Of a stretch of DNA of 64,000 nucleotides, positions 33,063 to 43,634 are shown piece by piece (the stretch's first letter is position 1; each line of letters opens with the position of its first letter). Both the position numbers and the translations under genes were made by a program. This DNA comes from Leptospira ainlahdjerensis (GTDB lineage: Bacteria; Spirochaetota; Leptospiria; Leptospirales; Leptospiraceae): NCBI RefSeq assembly GCF_016919175.1, contig NZ_JAFFPU010000044.1, forward strand, positions 151,501 to 215,500, in the 5' to 3' direction. The notes below the pieces were generated by a model. The model saw only the letters and a list, made by a program, of their open reading frames with translations, did no database searches and had not been told where the DNA came from.

Positions 33063-34610
33063 TTAAACCCGCGGGGAATATTGATCGTTCTTAAATTCTA
33101 GTTTAAAGTAAAAGTTAGGTTGATTTTCGATCGATATCTTTCCGTGTAGTTGTCCTTCTCCGATTCCGTAGATCAATTTCATACCGAGTTTGTCAAAATT
33201 TTTAGCATTCACGGGATCCGAAATTCCGATTCCGTTATCGGAATATTCGAACACCGTTTGACCCGTTGTCAGCTTTTGGATCGAAATTCGAACGAGCCCC
33301 GAGGTGCGATCGGGAAACGCATGTTTTAAAGAATTGGATATCAGTTCCAGAAGGATAAGACCGAAAGGAACTGCGATGTCCAATAAGACTTGCTGATCTT
33401 CGATTTCATATTGAATTTTTAAATCCTTTGCAGTAGATTGATTTCGCAACGAGACGTATTGGATTAATTTTTCGATATATTCCTTCAAGGAAATGCTGGA
33501 AAGATCGTTCGATGCGAATAAAATTTGATGTACGATCGAGATGGTCTGGATCCGCTCTTCCGTTTTACTCACGAGTTCTTCGATGTCCTCGTTTTGTAGA
33601 TAATTCTCAGCCTGTAGATTGATCATACTGCGTATCAATTGCATCGTATTATTGGATCTGTGATAGAGTTCCCGGATTAAAATTCCTTTTTCGTTCAAAG
33701 AGCGGATCAACTTCCTTTTAGAATTTTCGTGCTCGACGATTTCATTTTCGAGCCGGTTGTTGATCAAAAGAAGTGAGTCGTAGGGTTGATTGACCGAAGC
33801 TATAAAGATACACTTATAGATCAGATAGAATGAAACGATTTTATAGATATGTCCGAGTACGCTATAAGTATCGAACACATTTTTGTAGATTGTCATCGAA
33901 AAGTCGCAAAAAATGAAAAGTATAAGGGCAGATAAAAGGTATTTGAGATTGCTGTCCTTCGAATCGATATAAAGTTTTGTATAAATTATGAAGGAGACAA
34001 AGTTTAAGAATATAATAAAATACTCAAAATGGATCTTAATTTTGGTAAGACCGTATCCTTGTTTGTAGGTTTCCGGCAGATTCTCCTGATGAAAACTCAC
34101 GTAATAAAGAACGAAAAAGGAAAGTGAAAGGGAAAAAAACAGAAGCCAAAAGCTGTTGATCCGCAAAGATTTTTTTTTGGTGTAAAAGAAGGCGCTCGTC
34201 AGAATTCCAAGGGCGGTTACAATCCTCGCCACAATCCAAAATTGAGTAGATTTGTTCGGCGTGTTCGGAGTGATCAAGTCCGACATTCCGGAATAGGCGA
34301 GTGCGTGCATAAAGTCGATCAAACCGACCGTCAAAAAGGAAACGGCGATAAAAAGGGAATGATAATCCCGAGTTCGTTTGTATGTAAACCAGCCTAAGCC
34401 GAAAATCGAAATGGAAACCGTGATGCTAAAAACTTCTGCGATGTTGTGAAATACGAGATAGACCGGAGTTGTAACGTCGTAGTGAAGGAGAGAAGGAAGA
34501 CTCTGGATTATAAAGATTGGAAGAGAAGCAAGGACGATCAATCCTAAGATTTGGAGAGAAAGAATTTTGAGAGAGATCGAATTCATTCGATTCGGAATGT
34601 TTACGGCCAT
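33063..34610 (-). CDS. MASE3-type membrane histidine kinase (HisKA_2 family)
   Basis: From the ATG at 34610 the protein has about 515 residues. It carries seven or eight hydrophobic N-terminal segments resembling MASE3, a short coiled coil, an HWE/HisKA_2-type dimerisation helix with the phospho-histidine in ELYHRSNN (H334 counted from a TTG at 34661), and an HATPase domain with N-box LLELISNSLKH and G1 box SDNGIGI. It transfers phosphate to the adjacent receiver. The membrane sensor has no obvious ligand site. The TTG at 34661 would add 17 basic residues. Confidence 0.88.
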   Translation of the reverse strand: MAVNIPNRMNSISLKILSLQILGLIVLASLPIFIIQSLPSLLHYDVTTPVYLVFHNIAEVFSITVSISIFGLGWFTYKRTRDYHSLFIAVSFLTVGLIDFMHALAYSGMSDLITPNTPNKSTQFWIVARIVTALGILTSAFFYTKKKSLRINSFWLLFFSLSLSFFVLYYVSFHQENLPETYKQGYGLTKIKIHFEYFIIFLNFVSFIIYTKLYIDSKDSNLKYLLSALILFIFCDFSMTIYKNVFDTYSVLGHIYKIVSFYLIYKCIFIASVNQPYDSLLLINNRLENEIVEHENSKRKLIRSLNEKGILIRELYHRSNNTMQLIRSMINLQAENYLQNEDIEELVSKTEERIQTISIVHQILFASNDLSSISLKEYIEKLIQYVSLRNQSTAKDLKIQYEIEDQQVLLDIAVPFGLILLELISNSLKHAFPDRTSGLVRISIQKLTTGQTVFEYSDNGIGISDPVNAKNFDKLGMKLIYGIGEGQLHGKISIENQPNFYFKLEFKNDQYSPRV

Positions 34611-34933
34611 TGTCTTCAACTTGTTTTTTATCTTCTTTAGGAATAGTAATCTTGAATTCAACCCGGATCCATTGTGATATCGAACCTCTTACAGGATTCG
34701 AGTGTTCGCTTTTCGCTGATTTGAAAATGAATTATCAAAACAAAGGTAAATAAGCCGATTCGTTTGTTTGTCCAGTATTAAATTAGCAAAGTCTTTTCTC
34801 TTCAATCGACGAAATTAATTCTTAAATTTTTCTTCAGAAATCGTTTCAAACGGGATCGTTTGCGGCCTTACGAAGCAAACGTCGGAGTTATTAAAATGAG
34901 TTTCGAAGAATCCCTTGAGTGACAACCCGCGCC

Positions 34934-37465
34934 TTATCGTTTTGGAAGGATCAGCCATTCATAGATCAGTTGTTCGATATTCTTTCTGTAATACGGTTTT
35001 GCCAAAAATCCGGACATGCCGGCTTCCTTACATTTAGTCTTGTCTTCCTGTAGAACGTCCGCGGTGACCGGAATGATGACCGGCTTTTTTACTATTTTCG
35101 GATCGTTCAGAATCCACGCGGAGGCCGTGATTCCGTCCAAGTGCGGCATGTTGATGTCCATAAAAATCAGATCATAGTCGTTTTTTTTTGCTTTTTCCAC
35201 CGCTTCCAAGCCGTCCTTTGCAACCTCGTGAAGAATATTCAATTTATTTAAAATACGCGATAAAAGAAAAACGTTGGTGGCGTCGTCCTCCGCGATGAGT
35301 ATCTTCGTCTCCCGTGAAAGTTCTGAGAGATCGAATTCTTGGATCGGCTTTGGAGTTTTATGAGAACCGATTTCGGATAACAAAATCGTAAACTCGAACG
35401 TGGAGCCTCCATTTTCGTTTTTAAAAGCGTGGATCGATCCTTGCATCAGCTCCACCAATTTTTTCGATATCGCCAATCCGAGGCCGGTTCCTCCGTATCG
35501 TCTCGAAATACTCGAATCCAACTGAAAGAATTTCTGAAAGAGTAGATCGATTTTTTCTTTTGGGATTCCGATTCCGGTATCGACGACTTGAATCGTATAA
35601 CGGATTTTGTCGCCGGGTTTTACGATCTCGGAATCCAGAATCAGCTCGACCTTTCCAGAATCCGTAAACTTGATCGCATTGGAAAGAAGATTCGAAAGGA
35701 TTTGTTTGATACGATGTTCGTCGCCCAAGGCGGAAAATACGAAATCGGGAGAATAAACGACGTTAAACCTTAAGCCCTTTTGTTGAACTTGGTGTTGGAA
35801 TATTCCCTGCATTTCCTCCAAAATCGGTTTCCATTTGATTTCTCCGATTTCGAGTTCTATTTTATCGGCTTCTAATTTAGAATAATCTAAAATATCGTTG
35901 ATAATCTTGAATAAGGTTTCCCCGCTGCTTTGAATGAGGCTTCGGATGTGTTCTTGGTTTTTATTGAGAGGCGTGAACTTGAACTGTTCTATCAAGCCGA
36001 TGATCCCGTGTAAGGGAGTTCTGATTTCATGGCTCATCGTCGCAAGAAACTGCGACTTTACCTTGTTTGCGAATTCTGCTTCGTTTCTGGCCTTTTCGAG
36101 TTCTTGAGTCCTCAGTTGGACTTGAGTTTCCAAATTCGTATTTTGTAATTCTTTTAATGACATCAACTCGCGGTGCGTCTGAAGACTTTCTTTGAGAGTG
36201 GATTCCAATTCGATTGCGAGTCGTTCCGAATTTTCGATGGCCTTTGTCAGTTTTTTTGCAAGCACGCTCGCCTGCAAAAGGATAAAAAAAATCACTCCAA
36301 GATTCGAGAAATATCCCGTAGAAATATATCCCAGAGTGAAAAGGATATCGTTGGCAACGGTCGCAGAAAAAATGATGTAGGCGGTTAGGATAACAAAAGC
36401 TCCTTCCCGATTATTTTTCCAAGCTCTGATTAGATAAGGACTTAATCCGAGCGGAAGAAGTCCGATGAGAGTGAATTCGACTTCCGAAAATCTTGTGAAA
36501 ACGTTTACGGGTAGAATGAGGGCTAAGATAAACGTGAAAAAAACGCCGATCGTGGAATAGATAAATTTGCCCGATACCTCCTCCGGAAAGAGCGATTTGA
36601 TAAACATACACATCGAAATTCCGATCGAGACCACCACAAAATAAATGATCCGTATGTATGCGTCAAAATTCAAATCTTCAAAAAAGAGGAGTAACGTGTG
36701 ATTTTCTCCGCTGAGTTGACGAAAGGACATCAGAATACAAAAGAGCGAGAAGTATAAGTATTCTTTCGAGCGGGTTCGGAAAAGAAAGATCATGAGGTGA
36801 TAAAGTCCGACCAGACAGATCGAGGAAAAACTCGCGATTTCGGCGAGAGAATGTCTGACTTGTGTATCTCGAATTTTTTTCCATTCTCCCAAAAACAAGG
36901 GACGCCAGAAGCCGTGATTCTCATGGTTATAATTCGAAATCCAGATCACGATCGTAACTTCGTCTTGAATTGAACCGATGTTGATTCTATCCGGTTTGAC
37001 TTCGGGAATCATACTTTCATAACTCGATCCAACTCGGCCGACCTTTGCGACGGATTTTTGATTTACAAAAATTTCAAACGCGGAAAGAATTTCGGTCCAA
37101 CTGATTCCATAGGATCCTTGAAAGGACTTCGGAAGTTTGATTTTGACTCGATAGGTCGCCTTTCCGAACGGAGTAAGATTTTTTCCGGGAATCTTATAAA
37201 ATTTCCAATAGGATGGTACGGCATGATGGCCGTTGCAGTGTTCTTTCCAAAAACTTTCCTCCGCATCCGGAGGAATCAGTTGATCCCAGCAAAATTCCCA
37301 ATCTCCTTTTAAGTTCACGATTTTTCCCTTCGGATCCCAGGTTGCGAGATCTGCGGAACCGTTTTCGATCAGCGTCCTTTTTTTTTCGTCAAAGTCGTTG
37401 CAAAAAAGCGAGAAGGATAAAATCAAGAAGAGGGGGAGGAGTAATTTGAAATTACTTGGGTGCAT
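34934..37465 (-). CDS. Hybrid histidine kinase with 7TMR-DISM sensor
   Basis: An 843-residue protein. In order it has a signal sequence with a lipobox-like SLFC (C22), a jelly-roll 7TMR-DISMED2-type extracellular domain (about 45-195), seven membrane segments (about 205-405), a coiled coil (410-470), and HisKA with H479 (TMSHEIRTPLHG). An HATPase (about 590-705; NLLSNAIKFT, DTGIGIP, GGTGLGLAIS) and a C-terminal receiver with D770 (MDINMP) follow. The jelly roll probably binds a carbohydrate or similar small ligand. All catalytic residues are present, so an internal phosphorelay is predicted; an Hpt partner is not nearby. Confidence 0.93.
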   Translation of the reverse strand: MHPSNFKLLLPLFLILSFSLFCNDFDEKKRTLIENGSADLATWDPKGKIVNLKGDWEFCWDQLIPPDAEESFWKEHCNGHHAVPSYWKFYKIPGKNLTPFGKATYRVKIKLPKSFQGSYGISWTEILSAFEIFVNQKSVAKVGRVGSSYESMIPEVKPDRINIGSIQDEVTIVIWISNYNHENHGFWRPLFLGEWKKIRDTQVRHSLAEIASFSSICLVGLYHLMIFLFRTRSKEYLYFSLFCILMSFRQLSGENHTLLLFFEDLNFDAYIRIIYFVVVSIGISMCMFIKSLFPEEVSGKFIYSTIGVFFTFILALILPVNVFTRFSEVEFTLIGLLPLGLSPYLIRAWKNNREGAFVILTAYIIFSATVANDILFTLGYISTGYFSNLGVIFFILLQASVLAKKLTKAIENSERLAIELESTLKESLQTHRELMSLKELQNTNLETQVQLRTQELEKARNEAEFANKVKSQFLATMSHEIRTPLHGIIGLIEQFKFTPLNKNQEHIRSLIQSSGETLFKIINDILDYSKLEADKIELEIGEIKWKPILEEMQGIFQHQVQQKGLRFNVVYSPDFVFSALGDEHRIKQILSNLLSNAIKFTDSGKVELILDSEIVKPGDKIRYTIQVVDTGIGIPKEKIDLLFQKFFQLDSSISRRYGGTGLGLAISKKLVELMQGSIHAFKNENGGSTFEFTILLSEIGSHKTPKPIQEFDLSELSRETKILIAEDDATNVFLLSRILNKLNILHEVAKDGLEAVEKAKKNDYDLIFMDINMPHLDGITASAWILNDPKIVKKPVIIPVTADVLQEDKTKCKEAGMSGFLAKPYYRKNIEQLIYEWLILPKR

Positions 37466-37624
37466 TTGATTTTGTTCAAAGAATTCGATTCAAGGCGCCC
37501 CTCTCTTACGATCGGAGCCGTAAATATCACCGTTGAATTTTTGATACATTATGGCAAAAATTTACGATAAGGAAACCGTTTTTTAAAATTCTAATATGCT
37601 CGTTTCCTAAGACGAATACGAAGA

Positions 37625-37679
37625 ACCGCCAAACGATAAAAAATGATTCGGCGGTCTTTAAGACGGATCTATCGTCTTA
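37625..37679 (-). terminator. Two hairpins downstream of the antiporter gene
   Basis: TAAGACG-N7-CGTCTTA (37659-37679) starts just past the antiporter stop on the minus strand. ACCGCC (37625-37630) pairs with GGCGGT (37650-37655) further on. They are probably the antiporter's 3' end. Neither has a strong T-run. Confidence 0.45.
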
Positions 37680-37685
37680 ATTCTT

Positions 37686-39872
37686 TCACTTTTTAAGAAT
37701 TAAAACACTCGGCAGCTGTTGTTGGAACAAGCTCGTGTTTTCAATTTCGACGTAAAATTCAAGACTGAGGATCACAAGGTCGTAGTCGCTCCAATTCTCT
37801 CCGTAGATCAAGGATCGTTCCCTCGCGAGTATGCGGAAGTTTGGGGACTTTATACGTTCGTTTGCGTCTTTCAGCCATTCCGGAAGGACTCTTCCCGTCC
37901 AAAGGACCGTTACGTCCGAATCGGAAAGTTTAGAAATATTTTCTTGATAGACCTCTAAGAATCGATCTTCGACGCTGGAGACGAAGAAGAGGATTTTGTT
38001 CAACTTCGTAAATTTGCGATCGATCAAAATTCCCACCGGGATCTTCGTACTTTCGATAATGGTGAGAACTTTGCCCGCAACTTCCTTGTGCGAAAACAAA
38101 GTCTGGGATCTGCCCAATAGAACGAGAGAAGGATCGAGTTTTTGAATTTGATTAAAAATCTCTTTTGTCACGTTCGAACTGTTTTTATAAACCGTCAAAA
38201 TAGAACGCCCGAGTTCGTTCGCTTTTTTTGTAAGATTTTCAAAAACTTCCTTTTCCAGAGTATCCGCTTCCTGAGGTGAAATATCGGTACTCGAAGTGAC
38301 GTGAAGCGCGACTAACTTTGTTTCCTTCACTTCCTCTTTTTGGAAGGGGAATAATAAATTCGCCAGTTCTAAAAGACGGGCTCCGGTAGTCGGAGCCGCG
38401 AACGACAAAAGAATTTTGCTTCCACGTTCTTCCTGAATTCCTTTATAAAAAATGAGATTCAACAAATCTAAAATCGGTCCCGTCATAAACGTAGTCGCGA
38501 GCGCCATCAGAACCATCATCGCAAAAATCGGGGGAGATAAAATTCCTAAGTCGTAACCGATATTGAGGACCACCAATTCCATAAGTCCTCTTGTGTTCAT
38601 AAGGGCGCCGATCGAAAGACTGTCCTTCCAATTCTGCCCGACCAACTTAGCCGCGACGGAACTTCCGAAAAATTTTCCGAAAACCGCGACGCCGATCACT
38701 CCCAAACAGACAAACCAGAGATTCCCTTCGTTTAACAATCCGATCTCAGTTCTGAGACCGGTAAATACGAAGAACAAAGGTAGAAGAAGTAAGAGACTTA
38801 AGTCTTCTATCTTCTCTGACAACAATCTCCTGAAGTTTCCGTTAGACGGCATGATCACACCGGCGAGAAAGGCGCCGAAGAGGGCGTGGATCCCGATCGC
38901 TTCCGCGACGTAGCAGGACAAAAGCCAGATGATAAAAACAAAAGCGGTGACCGGACGAATCAAGGCTTCTCTGCTCGGATATCGTTGAGAAATTTTCGTC
39001 AAAAGAGGGCGGATCACAAAGATCATCAAAATCACATAAGAAACCGCTAATGCAATCGTGATCAATCCGCTCAAAAGGCTTCCGGCTTGCGCCACCGCGA
39101 CTACGATCGCGAGGATACACCAAGCCGTGACGTCGTCGGCCGCAGCGCAGGTGACGACCAAGGTTCCGAGAGAAGTTTTTGTAAGCCCTCTTTCTTGGAC
39201 GATTCTCGCCAAAACTGGAAAGGCCGTGATACTCATTGCAATTCCCATAAACAAACCGAAGACCAAAAAAGAAACTCCCTTGGGGGAAAAGTCCTGGTAG
39301 AGATAGATCGCGTAAGCGGTTCCTAAGAAGAATGGGAAAAGAATACTCGCATGACTTACGACCACTGCGTCATGCGCCTTTTTGCCAAGAATTTTCACAT
39401 CCAGTTCCATTCCCACAAGAAACAAAAAAAGAAAAAGACCGATCTGACTTAGGGCTTGTATACTTTTGAGAGATTCTTTTGGAAAGAGAAAGGAAGAATA
39501 TTCCGGTAAGGCCCATCCCAAAAACGAAGGGCCCAGGACGATTCCGGCGATGATTTCTCCGATCACCATCGGTTGTCTGAAAAGACTCAAGATCCAACCG
39601 AAGGTTCTCGCGACGATCAGAATGACTAACAGCTGTAAGATGAGAAGCGCGATCGGGTGTTTTAGATTTTTCGAAAAATCGGAAACCCAGACGACAAAGG
39701 AGAACGGATCGGAGTGAAACCCCGAGTTTTCGATTCCGACTTCCAATCCTTTTCCGAAGTTGAGAATCCAGTGGATTCCAAAGCCGAATACTACGAGAAA
39801 AACGACGTAAACCAAAACGTTTCTGAAAGTACCTAATTTCATTCCTATACCGCCATATTCAATTTTGATCAT
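37686..39872 (-). CDS. CPA2-family cation/proton antiporter with USP-like C terminus
   Basis: A 728-residue protein. About 12-13 membrane segments (residues 15-475) form the CPA2 (KefB/NhaP-like) core, with the conserved GEIIAGIVLGPSFLG, FLFLVGMELD, and the acidic ALFGAFLAGVIMP motif. The soluble C terminus (about 500-728) contains two universal-stress-protein-like halves (VALHV, ALVGRS-like ILLG..). USP domains often bind ATP, so nucleotide control of cation exchange is plausible. The substrate (Na+ or K+) is not resolved. The ATG at 39842 with a TAGGA nearby is an alternative start, 10 residues in. Confidence 0.88.
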   Translation of the reverse strand: MIKIEYGGIGMKLGTFRNVLVYVVFLVVFGFGIHWILNFGKGLEVGIENSGFHSDPFSFVVWVSDFSKNLKHPIALLILQLLVILIVARTFGWILSLFRQPMVIGEIIAGIVLGPSFLGWALPEYSSFLFPKESLKSIQALSQIGLFLFLFLVGMELDVKILGKKAHDAVVVSHASILFPFFLGTAYAIYLYQDFSPKGVSFLVFGLFMGIAMSITAFPVLARIVQERGLTKTSLGTLVVTCAAADDVTAWCILAIVVAVAQAGSLLSGLITIALAVSYVILMIFVIRPLLTKISQRYPSREALIRPVTAFVFIIWLLSCYVAEAIGIHALFGAFLAGVIMPSNGNFRRLLSEKIEDLSLLLLLPLFFVFTGLRTEIGLLNEGNLWFVCLGVIGVAVFGKFFGSSVAAKLVGQNWKDSLSIGALMNTRGLMELVVLNIGYDLGILSPPIFAMMVLMALATTFMTGPILDLLNLIFYKGIQEERGSKILLSFAAPTTGARLLELANLLFPFQKEEVKETKLVALHVTSSTDISPQEADTLEKEVFENLTKKANELGRSILTVYKNSSNVTKEIFNQIQKLDPSLVLLGRSQTLFSHKEVAGKVLTIIESTKIPVGILIDRKFTKLNKILFFVSSVEDRFLEVYQENISKLSDSDVTVLWTGRVLPEWLKDANERIKSPNFRILARERSLIYGENWSDYDLVILSLEFYVEIENTSLFQQQLPSVLILKK

Positions 39873-40245
39873 AAAGCCGATTCTTATAGAATGTCCCCGC
39901 TTTGTTTCTTTTTTAAAAGACGACGAGCGTACGAATCCGAAACGACTCGGCTTGCGAACCGTTCGATCCGAATTTTAAGGACAAACTCCATTCTTCTTTC
40001 TAAACTCTTGGAGTATAAAAAGAATTAAGAATCAAGTCTCCAAAATCTATGTTGAGTCGGGAAGAGTTCGGAAATGAAATTTCCAACTGTCTTCTCTCCG
40101 TGCCTGCGAAGTTAGCTGACGGGCTAGGAATGAGAGATATCCTTCGTATCCGAGATACGATTCGCCCCAAAATTTGGTTCCTCCGCTCCGGATGACTCCG
40201 GACTAGGCAGACTCAAGACAAAAGAAGGCTCGTTCCCGTTTCAAG
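39873..40245. other. Intergenic stretch with small inverted repeats
   Basis: It holds the 5' flank of the antiporter gene and the 3' flank of the ATPase gene. CGTATC-N3-GATACG (40145-40159) is a perfect small hairpin, and TCCGGA occurs twice near 40196. No gene was found. Confidence 0.35.
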
Positions 40246-42786
40246 TCAAGAATTATCTTTGATCTTCTTCACTTCCCAGAGAAGACTTACGGCAAGACCG
40301 ATCGCGACGGAAGAGAATACGTCGAACCAGGAAATCATTACAAAACCGAATAGACGGGTCAAAAGATCCACGTGAAAGATAAACGTAAGGATAAGAATCG
40401 TCAAACCGCTGATCCAATATAGGATTGAGTTTGATCTTGTGAGAACCCGATAAAAAGGAACGTCTTTCGAAAGATGGATCAATATCATTCCCAAATTGGA
40501 TGAGACCAAACAGAGAAAAGCCATAGATCGGATTTTTTCAAACGTCCAGTTTTCGTGTTTTCCCCAAAAGGAAAGGGCGATGAGAACAAGAAGAATCAAT
40601 CCGCCTCTAAGTAAGCTCATCGATGCGTTTTGAAAACTCATAAGACTGTCTTTCCCTCTTCGAGGAGGGGAGGCGTAGATGTGTTTTTCGGCGTCCACTC
40701 CTTCGAATACGAGAGTACATGCAGGATCTATAATTAACTCCAACAATAATACGTGTGCCGGAAAAAAATAGAGCGGATCCCCGGTAAGAACCGGAAGAAG
40801 AGACATGCCTATGATCGGAATATGCACCGAGATGATATAAGAAACGCTTTTTTGGATGTTTTCATAGATTCTTCTTCCTAACATCACTGCCTTTACGATG
40901 GAGGAAAAATTATCGTCTAACAAGACCAAGTCGGAAGCTTCTCTGGCGACATCCGTACCTCGTTTCCCCATCGATATCCCGATATGGGCTGCGTGTAAGG
41001 CCAGAGTGTCGTTGACTCCGTCTCCCGTCATCGCGACGGTTTCTCCCTTGCTCTGAAAACAACGGATGATCTTTAATTTTTGATGTGGTCTGATTCTACA
41101 AAAAATTCGAACGTGATCCAGACGAGAAACGAGCTCGTCGTCGGAAAGAGTTTCCAACTCGTCTCCGCTGATGACGGTCTCCGAACGATCAAATCCGATT
41201 TGATCTGCGATGGATTTTGCCGTCCCTGCATGATCGCCGGTGATCATCACAACTTTGATACCCGCTCGTTTGCATTCCAGTACGGAAGCGGGAACCGATT
41301 CCCGGATCGGATCCTCTAAAAGAATCAGACCTAAAAAATCGAAACTGAGATCGTGTTGATCTTCGGGAATTCCGCGAGTTTTCGATTTCGATTTGGCAAC
41401 TCCTAAAATTCTAAAACCTTGGGAAGAATATCTTTCAACGATGTTTCCCCATTCGTTTAACAATTCCTCCGAGAAGTGACAAAGATCGAAGATCGCCTCC
41501 GGCGCCCCCTTGGCTCCGATAAAAAGGACGTCGTCGTTTTCCCGAGACAACCACGCATAACTCAGAGCCATAAGTTTCGGGGAAAGAGGATATTCTTTTT
41601 TTAGCTCCCAGTCAAAGTGAATGTGTTCAGTTCCCGAAAGAAAGGTAATTCCCAGATCGCGAATTGCCTTTTCCATAGGATCGTACGGATCTTTTTTGGA
41701 AGCGAGAAGAGCGAACTCCAAAAGCGAATGAAACTTTTCAGGAATTTCCGAAAGTTTGGAATTACACTCCAAATGTTCCCCCTCACAATACAAACCTCGA
41801 ACTTTCATATTGTTCTCGGTAAGGGTTCCCGTTTTGTCCACGCAGAGAACGGTAGCGGCGCCTAACGTTTCGATGGCGCTTAGATTTTTTGTCAAAACTC
41901 CGATCTTGGAAATTCTCCAGGCGCCTAACGAGAAAAAGACGCTTAAAACGACCGGAATCTCCTCGGGTAAGACGGCCATGGAAAAGGTAAGACCCGCGAG
42001 AATGGCCTCCAGCCAACGTCCGTGACGAAGCCCAAGGCCGACGATCAGAAACACACAAAGGATTCCGGCAAACATGGTAAAAAAAATCGTAAATCGTTTG
42101 ATCTCCGATTGGAGAGGACTTTCGGATTGGGTGATATTCTTCAATTCCTTGCCGATCTTTCCGATCTCGGTGGAATCTCCGGTCGCGGTGACTCGAAACA
42201 CTCCTTCTCCGGCGACGACCGTACTTCCCGCAAAAACCAAACTTTTACTACTTGCAGGAATTTGCATATTCTCATCGGATTCGAATACTGATTCTTTTGG
42301 AATGCTGACGGATTCTCCGGTCAGAAGGGATTCGTCCACATTTAGGTTTAAGGAGAATGTCAAAAATCCGTCCGCAGAAACCCGATCTCCTTCCTGAAGA
42401 ACAATTACGTCGTCGGGAACCACTTCTCCGGAAGGAATGATCGTGATTCTTCCGTCCCTCACGGCTCTGGCTTTGAGAGGAGCGAGTTCCTTTAGGGAGG
42501 CGAGCGCGTTTTTGGATTTGTTATTCTGATAGATCGTGATGGAGATGACGGCGATGACGGCGATGGACAACATCGCCGCTTCTTCCAGGTTCCCGAGAAC
42601 CGCGTACAAAATTCCACAAAGAATGAGAAGGGACAACATCGGTTCGGTCACTACGGAAAGGATTACTTTCCAAAAGGATTCTCTCTGACTGCTGAGTTCG
42701 TTTCGTCCGAAACGTTTGAGTTTTTCGGCGGCTTCTTCCGAGCTGTGGCCCCTGGGTAAATTTTTTTCGGCGGAAGGATTGGACAT
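40246..42786 (-). CDS. P-type cation-transporting ATPase (P2-like)
   Basis: An 846-residue P-type pump. Actuator motif TGES is at 156-159, the membrane motif PEEIP at 274-278, the phosphorylated aspartate D317 in DKTGTLT, and GDGVND in the hinge. Ten membrane segments fit the P2 (Ca2+-like) class. PEEIP replaces the PEGL of well studied Ca2+ pumps, so the ion (Ca2+, Na+ or another) is uncertain. No N-terminal metal-binding domain is seen, which argues against copper or zinc export. It reads in the same direction as hsp20 and as the antiporter. Confidence 0.9.
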   Translation of the reverse strand: MSNPSAEKNLPRGHSSEEAAEKLKRFGRNELSSQRESFWKVILSVVTEPMLSLLILCGILYAVLGNLEEAAMLSIAVIAVISITIYQNNKSKNALASLKELAPLKARAVRDGRITIIPSGEVVPDDVIVLQEGDRVSADGFLTFSLNLNVDESLLTGESVSIPKESVFESDENMQIPASSKSLVFAGSTVVAGEGVFRVTATGDSTEIGKIGKELKNITQSESPLQSEIKRFTIFFTMFAGILCVFLIVGLGLRHGRWLEAILAGLTFSMAVLPEEIPVVLSVFFSLGAWRISKIGVLTKNLSAIETLGAATVLCVDKTGTLTENNMKVRGLYCEGEHLECNSKLSEIPEKFHSLLEFALLASKKDPYDPMEKAIRDLGITFLSGTEHIHFDWELKKEYPLSPKLMALSYAWLSRENDDVLFIGAKGAPEAIFDLCHFSEELLNEWGNIVERYSSQGFRILGVAKSKSKTRGIPEDQHDLSFDFLGLILLEDPIRESVPASVLECKRAGIKVVMITGDHAGTAKSIADQIGFDRSETVISGDELETLSDDELVSRLDHVRIFCRIRPHQKLKIIRCFQSKGETVAMTGDGVNDTLALHAAHIGISMGKRGTDVAREASDLVLLDDNFSSIVKAVMLGRRIYENIQKSVSYIISVHIPIIGMSLLPVLTGDPLYFFPAHVLLLELIIDPACTLVFEGVDAEKHIYASPPRRGKDSLMSFQNASMSLLRGGLILLVLIALSFWGKHENWTFEKIRSMAFLCLVSSNLGMILIHLSKDVPFYRVLTRSNSILYWISGLTILILTFIFHVDLLTRLFGFVMISWFDVFSSVAIGLAVSLLWEVKKIKDNS

Positions 42787-42893
42787 GACTGAATTCCAGT
42801 TTATTAAGGTTTTGATAATTTAGAAAAAAATAAAACGAAATCGAACAACGAGGTCAGGATGGAATCGTAGCATCGGATTGGAACAAAAAAATG

Positions 42894-42922
42894 ACGCCCT
42901 CCATCGATCTATCCGAGGGCGT
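42894..42922 (-). terminator. Intrinsic terminator of the Hsp20 gene
   Basis: On the minus strand an 8-bp stem (ACGCCCTC/GAGGGCGT, arms 42894-42901 and 42915-42922) is followed by CATTTTTTTG, starting about 20 bp past the stop at 42941. Confidence 0.8.
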
Positions 42923-42940
42923 TTTGGGAACCGAAAAAAA

Positions 42941-43381
42941 TTATTGAACTCCGATCTTAACGGGACTTGCTTTGGGCGCTCCTTCTTTTTTTGGAAGATT
43001 CAACTTGAGAACGCCGTTTTCGTATTTGGCGGAGATTTTGGATCGATCGACCGTATCCGGTAACGTAAAAGAACGGCTAAAGGAAGAATAGTTGTATTCT
43101 CTTTTGCTGTATTGTTTGTCTTCTTCTTTGTTTTCGGATTCTTTTTCCGCGCTGATCGTGAGCATTTCCCCATCGATATCGATGTTAAAATCTTTTTTAT
43201 CCAAACCGGGAGCGGCAAAATCAAGTTCGTATCCGTTAGGATTTCTTTTTACGTTTACAGCCGGAACTTGCGAGACCCAGTCGTTGTGAAACAGATCGTT
43301 CCAGCCAGGCCAGTTGCGAAAAAAATGGTCCAAACCTGTAAGGCTTTGAGAACGATTGAAATGTTTTGTAACGCTATTCAT
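42941..43381 (-). CDS. Small heat-shock protein (Hsp20/alpha-crystallin)
   Basis: A 146-residue protein from the ATG at 43381, which has an excellent ribosome site (AAGGAGA). An upstream frame start at 43465 is not supported. The alpha-crystallin domain occupies about residues 45-135, with the conserved DKKDFNIDIDGEMLTI segment and the C-terminal KYENGVLKLNLPK beta strand. A hydrophobic-Ile-Val tail (PVKIGVQ) supports oligomer contacts. ATP-independent chaperone activity is expected. A sigma-70-like promoter lies 34-62 bp upstream of the ATG, with no CIRCE element. Confidence 0.93.
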   Translation of the reverse strand: MNSVTKHFNRSQSLTGLDHFFRNWPGWNDLFHNDWVSQVPAVNVKRNPNGYELDFAAPGLDKKDFNIDIDGEMLTISAEKESENKEEDKQYSKREYNYSSFSRSFTLPDTVDRSKISAKYENGVLKLNLPKKEGAPKASPVKIGVQ

Positions 43382-43414
43382 AGAATTCTCCTTGGATGAA
43401 AAGTAGATTCTAAA

Positions 43415-43443
43415 GATATAACGTCTTTTTTGAAAGCGGTCAA
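43415..43443 (-). promoter_or_regulatory. Promoter of the Hsp20 gene
   Basis: TTGACC (43443-43438, minus strand), a 17-bp spacer, and TATATC (43420-43415) form a promoter in front of the Hsp20 ATG at 43381. Confidence 0.65.
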
Positions 43444-43634
43444 GAGCCTCTAGGAAAAACGTCAAAAATCAATGCCAAACGGCAAAATCACAGGGAGTTC
43501 TTTTCAGCGGAGAATGGAAAACAGGAAATCGCTGGAGTAAAAAGGGAATCGAAAAAAATTGGAATTCAGTTTACAGAAAATCGCCTCCGCGATATTTCTT
43601 ATCCCTTTAGTAATGAATCGAAAAGATAATAAAT

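Noticed and set aside
38563..38913. A 116-codon plus-strand frame inside the antiporter gene
   Set aside because: It is antisense to a well supported membrane gene and has no ribosome site.
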